A stretch of 64,000 nt of DNA, from the NCBI GenBank assembly GCA_029204225.1, contig CM055096.1, forward strand, positions 31,806,305 through 31,870,304, in the 5' to 3' direction. The notes under the pieces were generated by a model. It searched no databases. It saw only the letters and a list, made by a program, of their open reading frames with translations, and was not told where the DNA came from. This document shows, piece after piece, positions 45,151-58,949 of this stretch. This DNA is from Diphasiastrum complanatum. Its lineage: Eukaryota; Streptophyta; Lycopodiopsida; Lycopodiales; Lycopodiaceae. Position numbers and translations under genes: made by a program. How positions within the stretch are numbered: the first letter of the stretch is position 1; each line of letters opens with the position of its first letter.

Positions 45151-45439
45151 GTTCGGAAGGTAAGGATAAGTTGTCAATAATAATATCGCCCTATTTTCAT
45201 TTATTTATTTATTTTTATATATTTATTTAGGTTTTTTTATTTACTAGAAATAATGTGGGTAGGTTATGAGGGATGGCCCTTGGAGTGCCTATCTCCCATT
45301 TTTAGGCCTTGCCTTTGGATGGCAAGTGTTTGTTCTTTGGTCAAAGAGATTTGTCAAACCGTCAAAGAGGGTGATCTAAATTTTAGGAGGACAATAACCC
45401 CCAAGAGCATGTGCCCCCAACCAGGGCGGAAGGCCTGAG

Positions 45440-46215
45440 CCCCTTGTGCAGTGCCAACGTGTGAAAAATTAGAAAGAAATCCTTAATTGATTTGAATTCT
45501 TTGGTAAGAATCTGAGCAAAAGGTGTCGCCTTCTCATTCCAAGGCAAATTTTTTGGGGAGAAGGTCCTGCTTGAGGCCCTTCCGCCCCGGAAGGCTGCGC
45601 GCGCCCGAGGGCGGAGGCCTGAGGGCGCACAGTCTTCCGCGGGTGGAAGGGCCGAGGACTCGGCCCTTCCCTTGCGTGAAATCTGTTTCTACATTTATTT
45701 ATTTTTTTGACGTTAATTTTTTTTTCACGCACCTTCCGGGCAGAAGGCGCATGTAAAAAAAAGTAAATTTTTTTACGTGCACCTTCCGACGTCTGGAAGG
45801 TGCGTGTAAAAAGAAATTGTCAAAAAAAAATTTGCCCCACAGATAACGTTCTGTGAGGCACCACCATTTACTTTATAAAAAGTTGAAAACTGATTTTACG
45901 TTTTTCAAAGTAGCACTTAAGTATTTTGAATACTAAGCACTTGGCATTGCAAAAAACGTTTTCCAAATGATATGTGATGGTGCATCTTGGTTTGAGTAGG
46001 CAAGCTGGAATTCATGCAAAGTGTAGACTTCCCTTGTGTAATGCCAACGTTTGAAAAATTAGAAAGAAATCCTTAATCGATTTAAATTCTTTGGTAAATA
46101 TTTTAGCAAAAGGTGTCGTCTTCTCATTCCAAGGCAAATTTTGTTTTTGAAAGCTTAATTATTTTTAAAACTAAGCACTTGGCACTGCAAAAAACTTCCT
46201 ACAAATGATATGTGA
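45440..46215. repeat. Spaced direct duplication
   Basis: 45447-45545 (GCCAACGTGTGAAAAATTAG ...) recurs at about 46050-46142, and 45928-45975 (ACTAAGCACTTGGCATTGC) recurs at about 46170-46215. The copies differ by about 10%. The GC-rich foldback at 45580-45812 sits between them. Confidence 0.8.
45575..45812. repeat. GC-rich foldback sequence
   Basis: A cluster of CCTTCC/GGAAGG words. The clearest hairpin has arms 45770-45787 and 45795-45812 (two mismatches) around GACGTCT. Others involve CCGCCCCGGAAGG near 45590 and GCACCTTCCGGGCAGAAGG near 45729. The base composition differs sharply from the AT-rich flanks. Confidence 0.75.
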
Positions 46216-46524
46216 TGTTAAATCTTGGTTCGAGTATGTAAGCAAGCTAGGGTCACATGAGACCAACCTAATATATTATCAAGCAGGCATGAAGACACAC
46301 ACTTCATCGTCCACACACACATTAATGTGGAGAAAACTTATATTCATTATAAAATTAAATGTTTTTTTGGGGGGGCATTGTACGTTCAAGTTGATCAATT
46401 AAATTTTTGCAAAAGTCAACATCAAAGTATATGTCTTAAATTCTAAGGGTATATACACCCAAAAAGTTTTGTCGCATTGCTTGGGATATTTTTCTCTATG
46501 TCATGCACGTGCATTGAATGTCAT

Positions 46525-46634
46525 GTGCCCATTATGAGGTCTAGGTTAAGTGAGATAATAACACTCTTTCACTAGGTCTAGTTTAAGTGAGAGAGTAACA
46601 CTCTTTCACTTAACTCGGACCTCACAATGGGCAC
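46525..46634. repeat. Small foldback: 26-bp inverted ends around two 37-bp direct repeats
   Basis: The left arm begins GTGCCCATTATGAGG (46525) and the right arm ends CCTCACAATGGGCAC (46634), inverse complements with a few mismatches. Inside, AGGTCTAG-TTAAGTGAG...ACACTCTTTCACT occurs twice with a 37-bp period (46537, 46574). Confidence 0.85.
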
Positions 46635-46789
46635 CTAGTTCCTATAATTAAGACAACAACTTTGTCCTTAAGATGCAGCTCTATATGCAAGCCACCAATA
46701 GCAAAAAAATCATGTCCCACTTCGACACTCAATTTGATTTCGAATCAGACGTCTCTCAACGACAATCAATTGTCGAAGGACGTTCGACA

Positions 46790-46877
46790 ATTTGACTATT
46801 GACTATTGACTATTGACTATCAAGTCGTCAATTTGACTATTGACTATCGACTTGACAATTCGACTATCGACCATAGT
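46790..46877. repeat. TTGACTA tandem array
   Basis: TTGACTAT-type 7-bp units, four in direct succession, then related units (TCGACTATCGAC), partly self-complementary. TTGAC is also the core of the WRKY W-box. There is no evidence of regulatory use. Confidence 0.85.
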
Positions 46878-48133
46878 CATGGTACCACTCAAAATGGATT
46901 ATTTCCTTTGTTGACTCCAATGCAAACTACGTCATTGTTCATCATGCAATTTTATGCAAAAACTGCATATTTGACTACAGTTCACAATGTAGAAAGTACT
47001 AATCATCTTAGTCTCTTGTTGTAATCACTCACTTAGAGTTAAACACATCGTTTACAAGAACTGATTAGACAATAGACTCTGTTATTTTTTATAGACTAGT
47101 AGTATATTAGTGTCTATCCCTATAATTTTATCTCTAAGACATAACAAATCATTAGGACTAATAGATAAGGCACTAAACTTGCATTCACACTTACAAATTC
47201 CAACCAAGTTGGTTTCAATTTTTTTGAAATTGACTTGTAGGTAACTCATTGGTAATCATTTTGGATGCCAACTCGTTTCTTCTTCGAGACAACTTTTTAT
47301 CAAGTACCCACGCTTTTTCCAAATGAAGCATAGGCTTTCCTTAATGGCTCTAACCAAATCTTTATATTTAATGGTATTTCTTTATATTTTTAGGCTTCTT
47401 ATGCACATCTTCATCAAGTTCATTAAAGAATTTCATTTTTCACTTTTTTTTTATTTGCAATTGGTATTAATTGGTTTTGACTTTGCTTACAAGAGGCCAC
47501 CACCCTATTGTCATATTCACATGACATCTAAATGACGTCCTCTAGCAAAGTCAAATCTATGCTTACACTCATTGATATACATATTCAGGCTATAGTTTCT
47601 CATTCGATAATCTACAACTTCTAATAGACTTTTACACATCACTTCACCCCTCCCTTTTAAAAGAATTTTCCAAATTTCTTACAAACTTGGAGAGATGACA
47701 TATGAAAATATCTGAAAAGTCAATAATAAGTGCCTTCCTTAATATGATTCAATCTATTATTTCCAGGACTTTTCTCTTGAATTATTTCAAAACGAGTGAT
47801 AGTATCATCATCCATCGGAGATCTACCTATGCATAAGAGATAATCTAGGTTTTAAGAAATTGAAAAATGATCACCTTTGAATCTGTCTAAATTCCAATTC
47901 CATTCACACAAGTAGTAATCCATATGATATAACAGTCTTTCAAAAGAATAACTTCATGTTGGAAAGAATCATATAAATCAGTCTGATGTTTAATATTCAA
48001 GAGATTACTAAGAAGTAAATGATTAATTAAGAAAGAGAAAATAGATTTAAGGGTTTTCAATTTTTTAAATTAAGAGATACCTCATTGGGATCCAAATTAA
48101 ACCTCAAAATTTGATAATCAAATCTTTACAATC
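46878..48133. other. Unassigned AT-rich DNA
   Basis: No gene or repeat boundary was recognised. Confidence 0.3.
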
Positions 48134-48379
48134 CTAGAATTCCCATACAGAAATTAATGATGTCCCATACCACCAGCTCTTCCTTCCAAGAGAGAATGTA
48201 GCGGGGCGAGTGATAGGGATAGGCGAAGCATCTGTAGTGTATAAGCAAGTAGCATACTCCACCCAAGAGTCAATATCAATAGGTGAAAGTAAGGAAGATT
48301 TCTTAGAAAAGATTTTCCAGAAATGAGAAGAGGAGGAAGAGAAAAGAGAGTCTATGAGTTTTTGGCCATTTTTATACAA
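48134..48379 (-). pseudogene. Possible LINE endonuclease-RT linker fragment
   Basis: The minus-strand frame contains FWKIFSKKSSLLSPIDIDSW, then VEYATCLYT and FSLGRK, resembling the segment between endonuclease and RT in LINE ORF2 (xxFWxxxK...FSLEE). It is short and lacks catalytic motifs, so this is tentative. Confidence 0.35.
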
Positions 48380-50239
48380 AAAAGTATAGGCACATCAGAC
48401 ACAACCAAAACACTGGAGAATCCAAAAAATTTTGTTTTATGAAAGGGTGATTCAACAAGAAGACTTCTACACATGATCACTTGACACACTGTTAACCTCT
48501 TCTAGTTAGTAATAAGTTTTGTTAATCTCTCCACCTGAGAGCATAACCTATGAGGAAAACTTTTTCAGCACTAACAAGTTAAATAAGATCCATGTGTTTT
48601 TAACTTCTTTTTCATCCTAATCATACTAAAATTACGGTTATTCTCATGGTCATATGTGGTATCTTATATGAATTCACTAAATGAATTTTCATTAAACAAT
48701 TTTACTATGGAATAACTCCATAATTGGTATTATGCAAATCACCAAAGATTTCAAATAAATCCAGATTACATAACAGAAACTCATTTACTAACTTAGAGTC
48801 TAGTTCTGTTCCTCCCTAAAATTTTCGGTCCCCAAAACATTTCATCAGCTAAGGTATTAGAAATTTTTTAGACACGAGTAAATGCTAGGCTGCTTCCCTT
48901 TTCCATACACTAGCTAAAGCATTACTTCGTTAAAGTTTCCTGTAATTAATAAAAAATCCACAAAATCTGGATCGGGTACTTCTTTTATCGTATTCGACAC
49001 ATAAGTTTTTGTTGAATAAAGAGCTACCTCCAAATATTATCAACTTTATTCCATTTATTCACTTTAACAAGTATCTCAAAAGCTTTGGCTTGCCCAATCC
49101 CAATGATCGAAATCATCAAGAATACAATAACAAACCCACCGGTGTTATACCAAGTTGAAAAGGAAAAAAGAACCAAAAACACCATTTAACTCAAGTTACT
49201 GGGAGTACCCATACTCTAGAGTCAAATGGCTAAATAGCATAGTACCAAAAAATCCAATTCCCTTATCGGGTACATGCCTGAGAACCGATCCTTCAAGAGT
49301 TGTTTATTTGATGTTAATGCTAAACTTATGAACTTTGTTCATAAAATCTCAGTTAGGATCACATACAAGTAAATAAATTATTCCAAACATCTTTTACCGT
49401 TTCATCAAGGTCAATTTAGATAGTTTTTCTTTCTCCCAAAAAAAATCATCCTTCTGAAACCAACTAATACTGCTTAACTTCGATTAGTACCAAGGTTCCA
49501 CAAGCTTACATGTAGTTGTCAATGTAACATACAAAAGCCGTGTAACTACCAAAAGTTACCTTTTCTCCAAGGTTGAAAATTTTAACAACCGAGCACCAAG
49601 AAACCAAAATTCCTATTAGTGGGTGCTAACTTGAATTTTCCGAGTTGATTTACAAAAATCATTTTTTTAACCAACTTTAAAGTTACCATAAGTCAAAATC
49701 TTATTGACCTTGGGTTGACCGACATCCTATGAACATTTAAATAGAAAGCCATTCAATTCCCAAAAATTGTCGAGTTTTGTTGCATGAGGATCAAAACCAC
49801 TGGTTATTTCACCTTCAAAGGGAAAAAACTACATGCACAAGATAGACAATGCAAGGTTCTAAAAACCCTAAAAGGATTATCCAAGCAAGGATTGGCCTCA
49901 TCCAACAGCCTCCTTAGGCGCCAAAGCCACACCAGTCGCTCTTCATTCCTCCTAATGTTGCCATCGATGGTAGTCTGAGATGCCTCTATGGTTTAAATCC
50001 CCCACCGACTATCAATCCATGAAAGGATGAATCCACCAGTTTTCCAATCACCAATAGTTCCCAAAGATAGTCTTCCAACACCAATATGCAGGTGATTCCA
50101 AGGAAGAAAGGTCAGGCATGAAGCTTCAACAGCTCTCCCTTCAATTGAGCAACTAGCGATCCTACAACTCTACCTCTTCCGAGCAACCATCATTGTTGTA
50201 AAAGTCAAGGTAAGGTAGAATTAGGTAAATGATTGATCA
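48380..50239. other. Unassigned AT-rich DNA
   Basis: No feature could be supported. Short open frames show no domain. Confidence 0.3.
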
Positions 50240-50420
50240 TCCAAACAGCACCAAACAAGTTGATTCAATATGAAATTAAACTGATTTGCTGATCTATTTA
50301 TAGTTTTTGATGGCACAACCCTAATGAATTACATCATTATCCATGTGGCAGGTGCCACGTGAGGTTATGGAATTGGACCCAAAATATAGCGAATAAGGCT
50401 CTACTATTCAATCTCTTTTT
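50240..50420 (+). repeat. LTR-like fragment (inverse copy at 63.0-63.2 kb)
   Basis: The stretch CTATTTATAGTTTTTGATGG to ATTGGACCCAAAATAT aligns with the reverse complement of about 63025-63130 at roughly 75-80% identity. Both are rich in TATTTATAG and CCACGTG-like words. Confidence 0.6.
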
Positions 50421-51785
50421 TTTGTTTGGAAATCTTGACAATTTATCGACTTTAGGTCGATTCGAATTTTGTTCGATAATCACTCGAATTTTAAACTGTT
50501 TCGACAATGAGTGCATTTATGCAAACTGTCTCAATACTTTCAACACTATCTCAATAATGGGAGTAAAACTGCCGACTAAAATGGTTCCACATGACAAATG
50601 ATTTCAAGAATGAAATCTAACAAGCCATAGCTGGATCAAGAACAACAAAAGAAACTGAATCATTGAATCATTTTGATTTGTTGAAAGGTGATTTCACTTA
50701 TCATGGAGGGTCATTTTTGCTCTTCTAATTAGGCCTTTGTGTAAGGAAAAGTAACAAAATTTCAAGGAAGTGTTTTTGGTTATTGTTCTTAGATTAATTC
50801 TGACATGATTTTTCTAGTTTTTGGGCAATAGTAAGACTATCAATTGCTTTTTTGGTAGTGATAGCAGCCCAAGCTAAAAACCATTCAGAAGCATTTATAT
50901 TCAGTGATTTATTGTTAGGAAACTTATTGGTAAAAGAATTGCAGATTGAGAAGATTCTTTCCTTGAATTCGCTAGTTGAAATTGTTTTTTTTCTTATAAA
51001 CATTGGCTAGGGAACTGATTTTCAACTATCTCAGAACTTGTCGTGGTAACGCTAGACTTCTAAAGTGTTTGCGAGTATAAATTATCTAGTAGTAGAGTGG
51101 CACTTTAGTATTAAAAATTGTTCACTTGAAAACATTATTTGGAAACTTGTTTTTTTCCTATAAAAAATCATACTACTAATAGTAGATTATGAAGGAGGCG
51201 GGACTTTTTACAACGATTTTCAAGTGAAATTGTAAAAAGTCCTCTGTTTGAAATTGTTGTTCAATACCTTGCTATTTTTTATAAAAAAAATCAAATTTCT
51301 TATGATATGTTCTAGGAGAAAAAAATGCTATTTAGAAAACTGCTAATTCATAGCTAATATGTTCTAGATTTTGTCTAATAAAATCTTTTGAAAAAATTTC
51401 TTGTCTAATAGTGCTTTCCTAGGCCACCGTTTTCTAGTAGTAGATGATTGATAGCGAATTCATTTTTTTTCTAGAGGTTTTTTTTTTGCAATAACCATAT
51501 AATAATTTTGATTTTTAACTTTAATTTTGATGTAATTGATTTTTTTTAACAAAATCATTGTAAACAATCTTCTAACTATCTTCAACAACACATCATGGCC
51601 TAAATCGCTATTTAAAAGTGACACATTGTTAAGGTTTGAACTCATTCGATTCAATTGTATTAATAGTAATTCATGGATAGTCAAATTATCATGGGTATGT
51701 ATTGTCTGCAGTAGTAGCCTAGTGTGGGTTAGTTTTTTTGCAAATAAATCTCGCTTATAGTTGTGATTTATGCTATCCTGCTAGA
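50421..51785. other. Unassigned AT-rich DNA
   Basis: No gene was recognised. Homopolymer T runs are common. Confidence 0.3.
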
Positions 51786-51789
51786 TGCT

Positions 51790-52437
51790 ACCTATTGAGA
51801 TCATATGTGAAGCCCTATTGGAACTTCTAAAGTCTAGATTACAAGCCTTCATTGCTTTGCTTGCATTCGATGAAGATGAGATAGTGTTTACTAGTTTGTA
51901 ACCATTGTATAGAGCAACTGTATTCATGTGATACAGTCACCTATGCCATAGAATATCCATCGATTCGTTGATCTGGTGAGCTTGCTCTGAAGGTACTCGG
52001 ATCTTGAAGTGATACAGGTTCTTGTGGTGACAAGCTGAGTGGTTGCGGATTCAACCACTTTGCAGGTATCGCCTTCAAAGGTGATTGCTAGTCCTGCATC
52101 TATCATCTTAGCAATAGATAGTAGGTCCTTTGGTGCTTAACCACAATGCTCCAGTTCCGTTGACTTTGTGTCTGGAACCATCTTCCAAGATTATATATTT
52201 GGAAGATTCTGATTCTTGATAGTCAGTGATCATGTGTCTTGTTGTCACGAAGTGTGACATTGCACCTGAATCAAGAATTATTTCTTGTGTATCTGAAGTT
52301 GATGTCGCACAAACATCAGTACACAAGTAAGCTGCTGGATTTTTGCCGTTGTTGGCTCTGTCTTCGGCCATCTTGGAGGACTCGAGTTCCTCCACGTAGG
52401 ATGAGCTATTGTCGCTCTCTCGTCTGCTCTGAGTTTT
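51790..52437 (-). pseudogene. Copia protease and pre-integrase fragment
   Basis: The minus strand begins with the Ser-rich linker (NSSSYVEE), then the protease site DSGAMSHFVTTRHMITDY and LEDGSRHKV, then DAGLAITFEGDTCKVVE and a GAG-pre-integrase region ending near 51920 (ILWHR, stop, LYHMNTV). It is the same family as 8100-8660 (8262-8575 aligns with 52124-52437) but lacks the zinc knuckle. The left edge at 52437 is a sharp junction with an unrelated duplicated segment. Confidence 0.85.
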
Positions 52438-52442
52438 CTTGC

Positions 52443-52609
52443 TGGTAGTAGCAATATGCTTATCACATGTAGATAGTATTAGTATCCTCATACACAACTT
52501 ATTATCATTGTCATACAATAAGTATTCATCATTATCAAAGCCCATTAGTGTGATAGTGAGCACTCTTGTAGGGCAACCAACTACATCAAACCATGCTTTA
52601 GAATGAGTA
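52443..52609 (-). repeat. 167-bp duplicated segment (inverse copy at 62238-62404)
   Basis: It differs from the reverse complement of 62238-62404 by only two substitutions, with no indels. On the minus strand it reads LTITLMGFDNDEYLLYD, but no family was recognised. Flanking DNA is not shared. Confidence 0.93.
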
Positions 52610-54525
52610 AAAAGTTGTACATTACATTCCTCTTGAACTTTATGGTATTGTAAATTCTTTAGGTTATTACATTTAAAAGGTTACTGTTTGCTTAGTATAA
52701 GGCCTTAGTATTCTGTCATCGAGCCTCTACAAAGTGTTGTTGATGTGGTTTTTTGACATAGCTTAGAGAATAGTAAGGCATGTAGTTTTTTGGTTATTGC
52801 TCCTAACAACTCTTCTTGTGCATTTTTTGCCATGACTTATGAGAAAGTAATCAAAAGGTGATGCGTCTTTTTTTCATGTTTTCGATTTTTAAGTTTGGGT
52901 TATTTGTCGGTTGGTTCTCTCCTTGTTGTTAGTTGTGTGGGATCATGTATTTTTCACTTTAAGGCATTCATCCCTGTGATTGGATTTGGTTTAGATTTGT
53001 TTTTTTATTATCAAGTTTATTTTGTGTTGCTTGCTTAGTTTTAATGTTTTGACCTATGTTTTCTCCTTTTTGTCTCTTTATATATCATTCTTGTTATGTG
53101 TTTTGATGTTTTTTTTTTCTTTTTGGCTACTTCAAGTTATAGATATGTTGGGCTATTTTTTTCTCTGCTTTGACTCTTCTTGGTTTCTTTTTACTTCTCC
53201 ATGTTTTTATTTTGTCCTAGTTACTTTCTCTTTATGGTAATCTTTCTTTGCCTTTGGCTTTTTGTGCAATTTTTTTAATCTTCATGTTCTACCTCTACTT
53301 ACATACGGCAGCAACTTTAGCTACTTGGCCTACCTATTTACATGCAAAGTCACAGTTGTTGTTTCCTTAGTAAGAGGCCTTCATACTTTGGCATCAGGCC
53401 TCTACAAAGTGTATTGATGTCATTTTCCTACATATCTTGGAAAATAAGTAGGAACTCGTTTAATGATTAGTGTTGTAGGCATTCAATTCTTCCTTCTTAT
53501 GACCTTTTGTTAATGTTGTTGTTGTTTCAGCAACTAGTTTATCTACTTTTGATTTCATGGATATTATATAATGTCTTTTCACTTTATTGAAGTCGCAGTT
53601 ACAAGCCTGTTGACAAAGAATGTCGTGCAACTACATAGGATGGCCATTGCCAAAAGACATAAATACGTAAATTTATTTATTTATATGTAAATAAATATAT
53701 AAAAACATATTTTTCCAACATAAAAGATTTGGCTGAGATTTATATTAACATGATCTATGTGGTAGATAAGCAGAATTATTCGAAATATTTTATAGAAACT
53801 TACTATAATACTTCTCCACGTGACAAATCATAAATGAACTCTTTGCTTTCTACATTATTGAACTCAAAACTTATCAGCCTATTGACAATGTGCATCAAGT
53901 CTATGGAGTCACAAACTTTTAAAACCCTAAAATAAATTGAAAGTTGATTTTACTAGAATTAGAAGGTGCACACCTACTACATACACATGGGCTACAATTT
54001 CAATACTAAAAACATTTCCAACTTATGGACATTCATTATGATGTCATTAATAAATATACGTGTGAGCATACTTGAATACCAAATTTCTAGGCTCTAACTT
54101 TTCTCACAATACCATGGTCGAAAAAGATAAACAACCCAAAAATGCTTGGCCAAAAATACATTTATGTTACAAAAAGAGAGATAATAGATAGGAAATTTTT
54201 TTAGGTAGTCTATATGTAGACCTAAAACATTCTTCATACATCCTACTTTGACCTTGGACAAAGTGTGAATTGAAGGGCCTCTCAATATCTACTAATTGTA
54301 AAATGGATACTAACTAGGAATATGTGTAGCACTTGTAATTCCCACAAGTATGGCACTATTCTTGCGTGGCTATTGTTGTGGATGAATGTATGTAGGTACA
54401 TTATCCTCATCGTGATGGATGTTGTGATTGGATAGGATTCATTACTAGACAAAATTATTATGTAGTAATTTTGAATATGTAATGGCTTGTAGTGAAATGT
54501 ATTTGTGAAAAACGCGTGGGTGCGC
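52610..54525. other. Unassigned AT-rich DNA
   Basis: No gene or element was recognised. T-rich on the plus strand between 52850 and 53300. Confidence 0.3.
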
Positions 54526-55148
<623 letters not shown>

Positions 55149-55701
55149 TGTTGACAGATCCCCTACTCCAGAGGACCTATTGGTTTCTTCTTTACTTCTT
55201 CAAAACTGTTTCTGCCTGTTACCAGGCTTCATGGCATTCATTAGATGTGTCCTTGATATTATAATGCCCAAACCAGGCAGAATGGGTGGATTGACGTTGT
55301 AGTATTAATGTCCTGCCTGTCAGAGGACAACTCAGGGTCATTCTCTCTTGAAAACACTCACATTCAAATAGAGATGCAAGCCATGAACATTCATTTACAG
55401 ATCAGCATGTAGCCCAAATGAATATTCAATAGATTCTATAGCTACCTACTCTGAAATCGAACTGTATCAGATCTTATACTTTACTAAAACTGAGCTACAC
55501 TTGCATTAATCCACAAAACTGAAACAAGAATTAATCTACAGCATCTTAGAAGTCCAAGAATCAAGAAACCAGCCAGTCTTTTGATTCTTGGACATCCCAA
55601 GAACATCAAGAACTAGAATGTTGGAGGATATGCAAGATTTGCACCACATTTCTAGCCTATTTAGTTTACCTGAATGCTGGCTCCTACATTAATCCACAAA
55701 C
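55149..55701 (-). repeat. 3' LTR (minus-strand element)
   Basis: Matches 60618-61173 closely over its 55320-55701 part. The first 170 bp are much more divergent. Confidence 0.9.
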
Positions 55702-56015
55702 AAGCTCTAGGACAACAACAAATCTAATAGGATGATGTGGATGATAGGCATGAGGATGGGTGCAGAAGTATGGCAAGAGGTTGGTTGAAGAAGGAGACTG
55801 ATTTCCCAATGTTTGTATTTCCCTTTTCTGAAGGATCTTCATCATGATTGGAATACTTTTTTTGATTGAGTCGCTTTGGATTGCCCATCTGTCCTCTTAG
55901 CCTTGTCGTTTTCATATTTGACTTGTGACCTTGGTTATCGATATTGCTGATGTTGTTGTTGGCAGCGTAACTGCTCCAATGGATCCAAGCAGATCCACTC
56001 TCTTCCTCCCCCCCT

Positions 56016-56039
56016 CCCCCCCCCCCCCCCCCCCCCCCC
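56016..56039. repeat. Poly-C run (24 bp)
   Basis: 24 consecutive C following a CT-rich stretch. The poly-Gly frame on the minus strand is an artefact. Confidence 0.98.
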
Positions 56040-56999
56040 AAATCTGTTGGCGAAAATGTTGTTGCTTGTAACTGTTCATGCTCAGGATTGGATCGGCGTG
56101 TGGAACACGTGGTTGAAACACGTTGAACATGCGACTGGGCTAAAGATTGAACAAATTTTAACTAAATTTGTTTCAATCTTACTATAGTTGACTTAAAGAT
56201 GAATTTGGCAATGAGATGTAGGAATTAACTCTGACGTGATTTGTACTTCGCAGATTTGGAATATGCTCAAAAATCCGAAACTCTGTATAAGGTGATTTGA
56301 AGATTGATAGAGGAATGGCAAGTTATTCTTGAGATACGCTACATGATGTCTCTTGTTCAATGGCTATCCTTGATGAACTAAAAACAAATTTAGAAAAAGA
56401 TATGTAATTAGAAGAAATTACCAAATCACAAAATTATAAAAAATAAACAAGGAAGATACCAATGCTACAAAGAGTGAAAGCCGTAGAGCACTCGTCAAAC
56501 AAAAAGTCATTCATCAACATGTATAATTCACCTTGACAAATATGCCATTTGTTTTGTAGAGTAATGTGACTTACTCTGACATGCCCTTGTCAAAACAAGA
56601 CAGGGTGACACTAAAATCTACTATCATTGATAGCAGATGTTGTAAGATATAGCTTGAGATGTAGGTATGGTTGAGGTACTATGTCCTGAGTACCTCTATG
56701 AGCAAGAGATTCATAACCGAATTTCTATCTGGATTTCCGAATCTTAGATTTATTGTATATTGGCACATTGGAAATCTTATCAGCATGTGGAAAGACAAAT
56801 AGATTTGAGGTTGTAGAAGGGGAGAAAAACTGTCAATTCGCTATGGAGGTTGCTCTTGGTTGGACATTGTAGCAGATGATGGAATATCGGTTTTGCTTTC
56901 CTCCTACAAGGACTCATGTCATATTAGTGTCTTTTGCATTATGGAGCTGGTGTAGTGCGTGGTAATGTAGAAGTTTGCAAGAAACTTCTCTAGTGAGCA

Positions 57000-58320
57000 G
57001 CAAGTTTAACTGTTGGGTGCTATGGTGCTCGTGTTGTGTTGTCGTGAGGATCCTATTGAGAGTCATAACTAACGTGTCGAACAGGTAGAATCTTGTTGGG
57101 TTGTTTTGGACAGTCTTTGAAACTGTGTTTTCTGACACAGTCGGGACACTCGGCGTGGTACGTGGTCTTGACTGGGCAATCAACTATGAAATGGCCGGTT
57201 TCACCACAGATGAAACATCTATTGTTCAATGGCCCTTGTATAACGGCATAGCCATCTTGTATGGCTGATGGTTCTGGAGCTTCTGGTGGATATTCATAAG
57301 AAGTTAAGGAATTTTCAGATTGTGACGGTTGTTCTTCATATTGTTGGATTATATGTGCTTGAATAGGCTGATATGAAGGACAAGCATCAGCAGGATGCGT
57401 AGCCTGACAGTGTGGGCAGCATATTTGTTTTCGTCTATAAGGTACCTATGCAAGGTTTGGCTGACCAAGCAAACTACTTTGGATAGACGTCAGGGTAGCT
57501 TGAAACTCATTGGTGAGTTTCTCCATCTGTAGTTGATGTTGCTTATCAAGCAACCCCAACTAGGATTTCCAAAGCTGATTTTGGGTATCCTCGATCGGCT
57601 TCAACTCATGGACAGGAGCACGTGGCGTTCTTCTTTCTCTGGATTCATCAACATCTGATCTCTCATCTTCTTCTTTGATGGCATCAGACATAGCTAAATT
57701 TAGGCTCATACATTCATCATTGGATTTAAGCTCACGTCTAATCCATCTTGGAAGGTCGACTAAGAACCAGATGATGAGCATCTGTTCGGAGGGTTGTTCT
57801 TGTACTTGACTTTTGAGGCATTTGAAACGCTCGATATAATCTCGTACACATTCATCTTTTGCCATCTTAATGTTACTCAATTTGACAAAAGGACTCTCGA
57901 TCAAGCGAAAGGGCTTAAAACGCTTGATAAAGGACTCTTTCAAAATTGAACAGTCTATCTTGTCTTCACGATCGAGGTTAAAAACCAGTCACATGCTTTA
58001 GCGATCATGGTCATTGAAAATAGTTGGACCATAGCATCGGGAGATGTTTCGCCATACACATCACATGCATTCTCAAAGATTTGCAAAAATCTTTGAGAGT
58101 CCGAACTACCGTCAAACTTTGGTAGATCTAGCTTGGGTGTACGTCTCTCATGATGAGCATTGTGGGTAGCAGAAACTCCATGAAGGTTGATTTTGTCCTG
58201 TGAGGGTTCAGCACCATAAAAATGGGGTCGTGCACGTGAGGACTCAGCTCTATCAGGTTCTTCTTCCTCGAATGGGTTTGTGGATGGCTCTTGGAATTTT
58301 TGAAAATGTGGGAATGGAGT
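57000..58320 (-). pseudogene. Gag-like gene with three zinc knuckles
   Basis: Read on the minus strand from about 58140: LDLPKFDGSSDSQRFLQIFE and AKACDWFL, typical of gypsy Gag. A frameshift occurs near 57955, then FIKRFKPFRL, MAKDECVRDYIERFKCLKSQ and SEQMLIIWFLVDLP (Retrotrans_gag). A charged linker and coiled-coil text (QLQMEKLTNEFQATL) follow. Three Cys/His motifs come next: CPHCQATHPADAC (57381-57423), CFICGETGHFIVDC and CPDCVRKHSFKDC (both within 57110-57220). Stops at 57560 and about 57448 break the frame. No protease follows. Three knuckles are more than the one or two usual in plant Gag. Confidence 0.8.
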
Positions 58321-58429
58321 GCATTTGTAGTGGTAATGTGGTACAGGTGCGGTCTATGGCGATTTTAATGCGGTGTTAGTGTGGTAGTAATGCGGGTTAC
58401 GGTTCAAGGCAGTCTTTACAGATCAATGC

Positions 58430-58620
58430 ATTTGTTTTGTGGTTGCTACGGCTCAAGGCGGTCACTACGGTGCAATGCATTTGTTTGTGGTGGCTACTAT
58501 TGAAGGTGGTCACTATGGTGCAATGCGTTTGTTTGCGGTGGCTACGGCTGAAGGCGATCACTATGGTGAAAGAGCGGATGCGTTTGGGATGCAGTTGTTT
58601 GTGGTCGCTATGGCTCAAGG
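58430..58620. repeat. Minisatellite, about 48-57 bp units
   Basis: Four degenerate units with the core GGTGGCTACGGCTCAAGGCG followed by GTCACTATGGTG and TTTGTTTG. Confidence 0.85.
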
Positions 58621-58949
58621 CGGTTAGAAATGGTTAAAGTAGTTGAATGGGAGAAAGGTTTGGTCAGGAAGAAGGCAGGGCGAGGTGCATGGTCATGAAG
58701 GGAACGTGGTCTTGTAAGTAGTGCATGGAGGGTTGGGCTTGTGCAGGTGCAGTGTTTGTCAGGGAAGGATGTCAGAAGTTCCAATCAAGGAGCCATCCAT
58801 TCGTGCAGGTTGTGGGTAGAGCGTTTTGCTTCTAGGGCCGTGGAGAGAGCTTGTGCAAGTGTCGTTGGTAGGCAAATCGTTCGCAAGTAGGTCATGTTCT
58901 GGACAGAGTGTTTGCTTGTAGGTTGGAACTCAGTTGCGATCAAACTCGT

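Noticed and set aside
46790-46877. Interstitial telomere repeat
   Set aside because: The unit is TTGACTA, not TTTAGGG or a known plant telomere variant.
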